NCBI GenBank assembly: GCA_934500855.1
Contig: CAKSUH010000030.1
Span: forward strand, 1 to 11,003
Direction: 5' to 3'
Length of the DNA stretch: 11,003 bases
DNA from: an uncultured Eubacteriales bacterium
Lineage (GTDB): Bacteria; Bacillota; Clostridia; Oscillospirales; CAG-272
Below the pieces are notes generated by a model that saw only the letters and a list, made by a program, of their open reading frames with translations, ran no database searches and was not told where the DNA came from. This document shows, piece by piece, positions 6,491 to 11,003 of the stretch (the first letter of the stretch is position 1; every line of letters begins with the position of its first letter). A program made the position numbers and the translations under genes.

Positions 6491-6525
6491 AATCGGGCGG
6501 ATCCCCATGGGGTCCGCCCGATTTT
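6491..6525 (+). terminator. Intrinsic terminator shared by convergent genes
   Basis: Arms AATCGGGCGGATCCCC (6491-6506) and GGGGTCCGCCCGATT (6509-6523) pair over 15 bp with one bulged T, and TTTT ends at 6525. It lies after the 31-residue plus-strand gene. On the minus strand the same hairpin follows the DUF2442-HTH stop and is trailed by CGGTTTGGTTTTT, so it may serve both directions. Confidence 0.88.
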
Positions 6526-6534
6526 GACAGCATT

Positions 6535-6972
6535 TTACATTCCGCCGCCGTTTCCGTACTCCCTTTTCATCGCATCGACCGAAACTACCCATTGCTTGCC
6601 GAATTTACAGACATCCACGCCGTTGACCAGCTTCCCATAGGAAATGGCTTTTCGCAGGGTGCTCTCATTCAACCCCCAAAGAGCCGTCGCGTCGCTGAAT
6701 GCCATCAGTCCGTCAAACGGCGTTTCCACCCGCACGCCGTTTTCCCACAATTCATCGCAGGACAGATCCAGATCGTCGTTCCACACGATCCCGTACCCGC
6801 CGACATCCACCGAGACCGAAAGAAATTCCTGCGGGTGCTTTTTGAACTCCGCGAATGCGGGAATTCTTTCAAACAGCGGCTTTACATCGTAAATTTTCGT
6901 CACGCCCTCCGAAAACTGAACGCTCAGTCTGAATTCCGGAAGCGCCCAAACATGTTTGACCTTATGGAACAT
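6535..6972 (-). CDS. DUF2442 domain protein with C-terminal helix-turn-helix
   Basis: A 145-residue protein with two parts. Residues about 5-80 (KHVWALPEFRLSVQFSEG to DLSCDELWENG) match the DUF2442 pattern. Residues about 90-140 (FSDATALWGLNESTLRKAIS, then FGKQWVVSVDAMKREYG) look like a helix-turn-helix module, in which a first helix resembling SDATALWG is followed by a recognition helix. It lies 15 bp after the DUF4160 gene, with AAGGGAGGG before its ATG, so the pair is one transcript. DUF4160 and DUF2442 genes often occur side by side and have been considered toxin-antitoxin-like; function is not established. The HTH makes this protein the best candidate to bind the palindrome in the pair's own promoter. 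It ends at the shared terminator. Confidence 0.85.
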   Translation of the reverse strand: MFHKVKHVWALPEFRLSVQFSEGVTKIYDVKPLFERIPAFAEFKKHPQEFLSVSVDVGGYGIVWNDDLDLSCDELWENGVRVETPFDGLMAFSDATALWGLNESTLRKAISYGKLVNGVDVCKFGKQWVVSVDAMKREYGNGGGM

Positions 6973-6987
6973 CGGATAGCCCTCCCT

Positions 6988-7242
6988 TCATTCCAATGGC
7001 GGAAGCTTTTTGAATTCCTGTGTTTTCCATATCTCCATCAAAGCGTCCCTGTGAAGCGCAGTCCATTCCCGAACCAGATTCACGGCTTTGTTCGGGAGAT
7101 ATCCCTCCAACACCTCACCCGTCATGATGTCAATCGCCGCAACATCCTCATTGTAAATTGCATGAATATGCGGCGGGTTGTGCTCGCTTTGCAAAAAATA
7201 CATTCTGATTACAATACCGTAAAATCTTGACAGAACAGGCAT
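6988..7242 (-). CDS. DUF4160 family protein, first gene of a toxin-antitoxin-like pair
   Basis: An 84-residue protein that fits the DUF4160 pattern throughout: PVLSRFYGIVIRMYF at the start, HNPPHIHAIYN (about 21-31), GEVLEGYLPNKAVNLVREW, then HRDALMEIWKTQEFKKLPPLE at the end. The conserved HNPPHxHA motif is a likely functional site, but the biochemical role is unknown. AGAAGGAA precedes the ATG at 7242. The transcript should start near 7269, from a perfect-consensus promoter containing a palindromic operator. Being small, paired with an HTH protein and under an operator-controlled strong promoter is the layout of a toxin-antitoxin pair; this is inference. Confidence 0.88.
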   Translation of the reverse strand: MPVLSRFYGIVIRMYFLQSEHNPPHIHAIYNEDVAAIDIMTGEVLEGYLPNKAVNLVREWTALHRDALMEIWKTQEFKKLPPLE

Positions 7243-7275
7243 AGCAGGTTCCTTCTTTGCTCTAAGTTCTCTTTT

Positions 7276-7304
7276 ATTATATCACGATATCGTGATAATG
7301 TCAA
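7276..7304 (-). promoter_or_regulatory. Perfect-consensus sigma-A promoter of the DUF4160/DUF2442-HTH pair
   Basis: On the minus strand, TTGACA (7299-7304), a 17-bp spacer and TATAAT (7276-7281) match the consensus at every base. Start site is expected near 7269, about 27 bases before the DUF4160 ATG. Such a strong promoter would normally require repression, and the spacer is an almost complete palindrome. Confidence 0.93.
7280..7297. promoter_or_regulatory. 18-bp perfect palindromic operator in the promoter spacer
   Basis: TATCACGATATCGTGATA is a perfect 18-bp palindrome centred between 7288 and 7289. It fills the space between the -35 and -10 elements and overlaps the upstream end of the -10. 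A dimer bound here would block RNA polymerase. The most likely binder is the DUF2442-HTH protein encoded by the same transcript. Confidence 0.85.
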
Positions 7305-7350
7305 CTGCTTCCCGAAAATTTATCCAAAAAGATTTCGCGTTCTGCCCCGC

Positions 7351-8430
7351 TCATTGAATCAGCATCGCGTCTCCGAAACTGAAAAAGCGGTACTTTTCGC
7401 GCACGGCGATGCGGTATGCCTCGAGAATGTGATCGCGGTCGTAGAACGCCGAGACCAACATCAGAAGCGTGCTCTGCGGCAGGTGGAAATTCGTAATCAG
7501 CGCGTCCACCGCTTTGAAACGGTAGCCCGGGTAGATGAAGATTCCCGTCTCTCCGCTCTTTGCGGGAATCGTTCCGTCCTCCTCCGCCACGCTTTCAATC
7601 GTCCGGCAGGAGGTTGTCCCCACGCAGATCAGCCGTCCGCCCGCCTTCTTCCGCTCGTTGATGATCCGCGCGCTCTCGGCGCTGACCGAGCAGAACTCCG
7701 TATGCATCACATGGTCGCGGATGTTGTCCTCCTTAACGGGGCGGAAGGTTCCGAGTCCCACATGGAGCATCACGGGAACAACCGCAACGCCCATTGCACG
7801 CACGCGTTCCAGCAACTCAGGGGTAAAGTGCAGTCCCGCCGTCGGCGCCGCCGCAGAACCTTCCTCGCGCGCATAGACCGTCTGGTAGCGGTCGTTGTCG
7901 CGCAGTTGCTCGGTAATGTACGGCGGCAGAGGCATCAGACCGATCCTGTGCAGGATGTCATAGATGTTCTCGTGCGCGCTGTGATCGTAGGAGAAACGGA
8001 TCAGTCGGTTCCCCTCCTCCACGATGTCGGTTACTTCTCCCGTCAGCAGTCTGTCTCCGAACACCAGCTTCATGCCAACCCTTGCACGCTTTCCGGGCTT
8101 GACCAGCGTCTCCCACAGGTCCAGTTCCCGTTGGCGCAGAAGCAAAAGCTCGATTCCCGCCTCGGGTCTGCCCTCCACACAGCCGTAAAGCCGCGCGGGG
8201 ATGACCTTGGAATCGTTGACAACCAGAACATCGCCTGCCCGCAGATAGTCGGTCAGGTCCGAAAAATGCCGATGCCAGATACTGCCGGTCTCACGGTCCA
8301 GCACCATCAGCCTCGACGCGTCGCGCCGCTCGGTCGGATGCTGCGCAATCAGCTCGGGCGGGAGTTCGTAGTCAAAGTCCGAGGTTTTCAGTTCGGTTTC
8401 GGGCAAGGCATTGGTCATGATGTCGCTCAT
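7351..8430 (-). CDS. queA: S-adenosylmethionine:tRNA ribosyltransferase-isomerase QueA
   Basis: Transfers and isomerises the ribosyl part of S-adenosylmethionine onto preQ1 at position 34 of GUN-anticodon tRNAs, giving epoxyqueuosine. The 359-residue product covers the whole family length (about 340-360). Signature regions are all present: [16 protein letters not shown] (17-32), [46 protein letters not shown] and [17 protein letters not shown] (from about 313). I place the start at 8430, preceded by AGAGAGG at a slightly long distance; the frame remains open to 8559, but that segment is non-conserved leader. It is transcribed alone, divergent from dapA, from a promoter at 8548-8576. No terminator is evident before the DUF4160 promoter. 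No other queuosine genes are in view. Confidence 0.95.
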   Translation of the reverse strand: MSDIMTNALPETELKTSDFDYELPPELIAQHPTERRDASRLMVLDRETGSIWHRHFSDLTDYLRAGDVLVVNDSKVIPARLYGCVEGRPEAGIELLLLRQRELDLWETLVKPGKRARVGMKLVFGDRLLTGEVTDIVEEGNRLIRFSYDHSAHENIYDILHRIGLMPLPPYITEQLRDNDRYQTVYAREEGSAAAPTAGLHFTPELLERVRAMGVAVVPVMLHVGLGTFRPVKEDNIRDHVMHTEFCSVSAESARIINERKKAGGRLICVGTTSCRTIESVAEEDGTIPAKSGETGIFIYPGYRFKAVDALITNFHLPQSTLLMLVSAFYDRDHILEAYRIAVREKYRFFSFGDAMLIQ

Positions 8431-8547
8431 GGGTAAAAAATCCTCTCTTTCGCAAAGCGGACCGTTTGCGCATATTCTGCTAACGGCGGCAGAGGGACGG
8501 CGGGAACACGCGGTCCCGTTCCGCCCGCATGGTACGGTTTCTTTTAT

Positions 8548-8576
8548 ATTATATACCAAACGGGAGCGGATTGCAA
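8548..8576 (-). promoter_or_regulatory. Sigma-A promoter for queA
   Basis: On the minus strand, TTGCAA (8571-8576), a 17-bp spacer and TATAAT (8548-8553). It predicts a leader of about 110 bases before the queA ATG. Within that leader, CGCAAA and TTTGCG (8450-8470 region) can form a short hairpin upstream of the ribosome binding site. No convincing promoter for dapA could be seen on the plus strand in the same 179-bp divergent region. Confidence 0.75.
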
Positions 8577-8609
8577 GTCTTTTCCCGCCAAAGAAGGAGG
8601 AAAATTCGG

Positions 8610-9488
8610 ATGAGCTTACACAAACCGACCGTTTTCAAAGGGGCGGCAACCGCGCTGATTACCCCGTTTCGGGAAGGAAAGATCGACCGCCCCGCACTGG
8701 AAGCGCTGATTGAATTTCAGATTGCGGGCGGAATTGCGGCAATTCTGGTTGCGGGGACAACGGGCGAGAGCGCAACGCTGGATTTCGACGAGCACCGCGA
8801 ACTGATCCGCTTGGCGCATGAGAGCATTGCGGGACGGGTCCCGCTCCTTGCCGGCTGCGGCTCCAACTGCACCGACCGCGCCGTACGGCTTGCCGAAATC
8901 GCCTGTTCTGCGGGTGCGGACGCGCTTCTTGCGGTCACACCCTACTACAACAAGGCTTCCGACCGCGGGATCCTCGCTCATTACCGCGCAATTGCCGATG
9001 CCTCAACCCGTCCCGTTATCGTCTCCAATGTCCCCTCGCGCACAGGTATGTCGCTGACAATCGGGCATTACCGCGAGCTTGCAAAACTCGACCGCATCTG
9101 CGGCATCAAGGAAGCGTCCGGCGACCTCGGGCTTCTGGAACAGGCGGTTTCGGAATGCGGAGACGACCTCGATGTCTATACGGGCAACGACCATCAGACC
9201 GTTGCGGCGATGAAGCTTGGCGCGCGTGGAGTGATCTCGGTTGCTTCCAACATTCTCCCCGAGCGAATGTGCGAACTTTGCCGCCTGTGCGATGACGGAA
9301 ATTACCGCCGCGCCGCTCAGAAAATGCAGGAACTCCGCCCGCTTCTGCGTGAGCTGACCGCAGAAGTCAACCCGATTCCCGTCAAGTACGCCGCATCCCT
9401 CTGCGGCTTCTGTCTCCCCGAATACCGCCTTCCGCTGACTCCGCCCGCACCCGATCTCTGCCGCCGCCTCGAAAAACTCTTTCCGTAA
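8610..9488 (+). CDS. dapA: 4-hydroxy-tetrahydrodipicolinate synthase DapA, with Ser replacing the usual catalytic Tyr
   Basis: DapA condenses pyruvate with aspartate semialdehyde in the lysine/diaminopimelate pathway. The product is 292 residues, the same length as E. coli DapA, and folds as a TIM barrel. Visible sites, with E. coli equivalents at an offset of six, are TTGES (Thr50-Thr51), TPYYN (Tyr112-Tyr113), SRTG (Arg144) and the Schiff-base lysine Lys167 in GIKEASGD. The motif usually written YNVPSRTG reads SNVPSRTG here, so Ser139 sits where the proton-relay Tyr133 is expected. The start at 8610 is set by a perfect AAGGAGG nine bases upstream and by conserved length; the earlier ATG at 8529 lies in the promoter region. 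Repeats begin at the base after the stop. If inactive as DapA, it may be a relative with another aldolase activity. Confidence 0.9.
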   Translation: MSLHKPTVFKGAATALITPFREGKIDRPALEALIEFQIAGGIAAILVAGTTGESATLDFDEHRELIRLAHESIAGRVPLLAGCGSNCTDRAVRLAEIACSAGADALLAVTPYYNKASDRGILAHYRAIADASTRPVIVSNVPSRTGMSLTIGHYRELAKLDRICGIKEASGDLGLLEQAVSECGDDLDVYTGNDHQTVAAMKLGARGVISVASNILPERMCELCRLCDDGNYRRAAQKMQELRPLLRELTAEVNPIPVKYAASLCGFCLPEYRLPLTPPAPDLCRRLEKLFP

Positions 9489-9526
9489 GGGGACGCGGGG
9501 ACGCGTCGGGGACGCGGGGACGCGCC
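9489..9526. repeat. Two copies of a 19-bp GGGGACGC-rich tandem repeat
   Basis: Units 9489-9507 and 9508-9526 differ by one base (GTC versus GCC at the end), and each contains two GGGGACGC words. The array starts at the base immediately after the dapA stop codon and runs into the hairpin at 9527-9554. Confidence 0.9.
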
Positions 9527-9554
9527 GGGGAAACTTTCTGAAGAAAGTTTCCCC
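9527..9554. other. Perfect 12-bp hairpin downstream of dapA
   Basis: GGGGAAACTTTC (9527-9538), loop TGAA, GAAAGTTTCCCC (9543-9554). It is stable and well placed to mark the 3' end of the dapA transcript, but no T-run follows on either strand, so it is not a classical intrinsic terminator. The right arm is also the start of the 131-bp repeat unit. Confidence 0.75.
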
Positions 9555-9884
9555 GGACCCCTTCAAAGACTTTCAACGCATTTTAAGGGTGCAAACATAC
9601 GGTTCCGGATGAAAGGCTGACGAAAATCGTTTCGCTCTCCCCTGCACAACATTAAAAAACAGAGTTTTTTGAAGAAAGTTTCCCCGGACCCCTTCAAAGA
9701 CTTTCAACGCATTTCTAAGAGTGCGAACATACGGCGCTGAACGAAAGGCTGTCGGAAATTGCTTCGCTCTCCCCTGCACAACATTAAAAAGCAGAGTTTT
9801 CTGAAGATAGTTTCCCCAGACCCCTTCAAAGACTTTCAACGCATTTCTAAGAGTGCGAACATACGGTTCTGAATAACGAAAAGA
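9540..9884. repeat. 131/132-bp tandem repeat, about 2.6 units
   Basis: Units begin at 9540, 9671 and 9803, each with GAAG(A)AAGTTTCCCC, then CCCCTTCAAAGACTTTCAAC, then GTGC(G/A)AACATACGG, and in complete units CTTCGCTCTCCCCTGCACAA. The third unit stops near 9884. On the minus strand the repeat reads as an open frame with a 44-residue period (NALKVFEGVRGN), which I regard as a by-product rather than a gene. Confidence 0.9.
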
Positions 9885-10151
9885 GAGAAACGGCTTCTCC
9901 GCAAAATGAAAACGCCGACCGTGCGGCAATATCGTTTTTTGCGAAAGGATTGACAATGCGCCGAAAATGTGCGGTCATAAAGATACGGGAAAGCGGTTAT
10001 TAAGGACGGTTGCCCTTTTTTTGTTACAGCTGTCTCGCAGTAGGATATTCTCCCAAAAGGAGCGGAACGCCCCACGCACCCCATAGAATCCCCTGCCCAC
10101 CAATCGGGCGCGACAGCCGCACTCTGCAAAAAATCCCACCTCCCCAAGGAC
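9885..10151. other. Intergenic stretch without recognised genes
   Basis: Between the tandem repeat and the second double-hairpin element I see no supported gene on either strand. A TTGACA at 9954-9959 has no acceptable -10 at 16-18 bp. Open frames that cross it on the minus strand are continuations of the repeat sequences and lack ribosome binding sites. Confidence 0.55.
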
Positions 10152-10234
10152 AAAAAACTCCCCCCAAGAGCACCCGCGCCATACACAGCGAAACAAATCT
10201 TCGCACTGCATAGGCGGGTGCTCTTGGGGGAAGT
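10152..10234 (-). terminator. Hairpin 1 of double-hairpin element copy B; likely terminator of the ABC exporter gene
   Basis: Arms 10157-10177 and 10214-10234 form a 21-bp stem with one mismatch. On the minus strand the stem runs directly into AGTTTTTTG (A6 at 10152-10157 on plus). Compared with copy A at 619-702, five base pairs in the stem are changed on both sides so that pairing is kept. Confidence 0.7.
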
Positions 10235-10350
10235 TCCGGGAGGATGAGGGAGGTTTGGAGGGGGAAGGAACCCCATCCGAAAGGGGGTTCCTTCCCCCTC
10301 CAAGGTCCTTCCCCCTCCAAGGTCCCTCTCCCCCCAAGGTCTTTCCCTTA
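10235..10350 (-). repeat. Hairpin 2 and flanks of double-hairpin element copy B
   Basis: Arms 10255-10276 and 10282-10303 pair over 22 bp with one mismatch, around the loop CCGAA, as in copy A. The linker (10235-10254) and the end GGTCTTTCCCTTA (10338-10350) match copy A closely. Here the gene's stop codon is nine bases beyond that end. Confidence 0.75.
10291..10341. repeat. 17-bp tandem repeat inside copy B
   Basis: CTTCCCCCTCCAAGGTC occurs twice exactly (10291-10307 and 10308-10324), then once in degenerate form (10325-10341). Copy A has a single unit, so this looks like a local expansion of the right arm of hairpin 2. Confidence 0.85.
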
Positions 10351-10358
10351 TCTCCCCA

Positions 10359-11003
10359 TTACTCCAGCTCAAAAGCGCCGGTGTAGAGTTGATAGTATTG
10401 ACCCTTTTCGGCAATCAGCTTTTCGTGACTGCCGCGCTCGATGATCCTGCCGTGATCCAAAACCATAATCACATCCGAATTCCGAACCGTGGAGAGACGG
10501 TGCGCAATCACAAAAACCGTCCGACCGCGCATCAGGGCATCCATGCCCTTCTGCACAATCGCCTCCGTCCGCGTGTCGATCGAGGAAGTCGCCTCATCCA
10601 GAATCAGCACGGGCGGATCGGCAACCGCCGCGCGCGCGATGGCGAGCAGCTGGCGCTGACCCTGCGACAGGTTTGCGCCGTTGTTCGTCAACTGCGTTGC
10701 GTAACCGTCCGGCAAACGCGAGATGAAATCATCCGCACCCGCCAGTTTTGCCGCCGCAATGCACTCCGCATCGGTCGCGTCCAGCTTTCCGTAACGGATG
10801 TTGTCCATAACCGTCCCGGTGACCAGATTCGTGTCCTGCAGAACAAGCCCTAAGGAGCGCCGCAGATCATTCTTTTTGATCTTGTTGACATTGATTCCGT
10901 CATAGCGGATCTTGCCGTCCTGAATGTCGTAAAACCGGTTGATCAGATTCGTAATCGTCGTCTTGCCCGCACCCGTCGCACCGACAAACGCCACCTTCTG
11001 CCC
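10359..11003 (-). CDS. ABC exporter, C-terminal nucleotide-binding domain (N-terminus outside window)
   Basis: The last 214 residues of a minus-strand gene. Walker A is GATGAGKT (visible residues 8-15), the Q-loop glutamine is in LVLQDTNL (56), the signature reads LSQGQ (112-116), Walker B is VLILDE with the catalytic Glu137, a D-loop SSID follows, and the switch His168 is in VIAHR. This is the arrangement of MsbA/LmrA-like exporters, in which an upstream membrane domain is fused to the ATPase. The LSQGQ variant with an intact Glu is common, as I recall, in Firmicutes exporters that work as heterodimers with a second subunit carrying a degenerate site; that partner would lie beyond the right edge. 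Substrate unknown (drug, lipid or peptide). The gene is followed by double-hairpin copy B. Confidence 0.9.
   Translation of the reverse strand, partial: GQKVAFVGATGAGKTTITNLINRFYDIQDGKIRYDGINVNKIKKNDLRRSLGLVLQDTNLVTGTVMDNIRYGKLDATDAECIAAAKLAGADDFISRLPDGYATQLTNNGANLSQGQRQLLAIARAAVADPPVLILDEATSSIDTRTEAIVQKGMDALMRGRTVFVIAHRLSTVRNSDVIMVLDHGRIIERGSHEKLIAEKGQYYQLYTGAFELE

Noticed and set aside
9540..9884. Possible CRISPR array
   Set aside because: Units are contiguous 131/132-bp tandem copies with similar sequence throughout, without short repeats separated by unique spacers, and no cas genes are present.
9573..9956. Minus-strand 127-residue ORF with 44-residue internal repeats (NALKVFEGV..GN)
   Set aside because: It is the translation of the 131/132-bp tandem repeat; there is no ribosome binding site or promoter, and the ORF ends in a different frame from the neighbouring KVFEGVRGN segment.
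9954..9985. Possible plus-strand promoter with TTGACA at 9954
   Set aside because: The best -10 candidate (TCATAA) is at a 19-bp spacing and poor, and no gene follows.

Overview
The window looks like a piece of a Firmicutes chromosome, most likely Clostridia of the Oscillospirales/Ruminococcaceae type. The reasons are strong AGGAGG-like ribosome binding sites, near-consensus sigma-A promoters, GC-rich codon use in the housekeeping genes, a lipoprotein-type substrate-binding protein, and GC-rich palindromic repeats that read as 'KVFEGVRGN' and 'LEGEGTPFR' pseudo-ORFs. The taxonomic call is inference. The left edge (about 1-600) is clearly richer in A+T than the rest and may be an acquired segment.

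Layout. 1-602: a divergent pair, a ribbon-helix-helix DNA-binding protein (partial, minus) and a SLOG/DUF2493-type small protein (plus). 619-784: a double-hairpin repeat element that appears to end the transcript of the next operon. 782-5584 (minus): a complete branched-chain amino acid-type ABC importer operon in the order livJ-livH-livM-livG-livF, with stop/start overlaps at livH-livM and livM-livG. 5668-6066: upstream of livJ, a strong promoter, a 96-residue Ile/Val/Leu-rich small ORF and an intrinsic terminator. This arrangement suggests transcription attenuation of the importer operon, or a small membrane-protein gene with its own terminator. 6109-6525: a doubtful 56-residue ORF (minus), a 31-residue Cys-rich membrane miniprotein (plus) and a strong terminator shared with the convergent gene pair to its right.

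6535-7304 (minus): a DUF4160 gene followed by a DUF2442-HTH gene, transcribed from a perfect TTGACA-17-TATAAT promoter whose spacer is filled by an 18-bp palindrome, which looks like an autoregulated toxin-antitoxin-like pair. 7351-8430 (minus): queA (queuosine tRNA modification), divergent from 8610-9488 (plus): dapA (lysine/diaminopimelate pathway), whose protein has Ser where the catalytic Tyr of the YNVPSRTG motif is expected. 9489-10358: an 870-bp convergent intergenic region made largely of repeats (19-bp tandem, perfect hairpin, 131/132-bp tandem, and a second copy of the double-hairpin element). 10359-11003 (minus): the C-terminal nucleotide-binding domain of an exporter-type ABC transporter that continues past the window edge.

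The two double-hairpin copies (619-771 and 10152-10303) both lie just 3' of a minus-strand ABC ATPase gene. Their stems differ at several positions with both partners changed, so the fold rather than the sequence is conserved.
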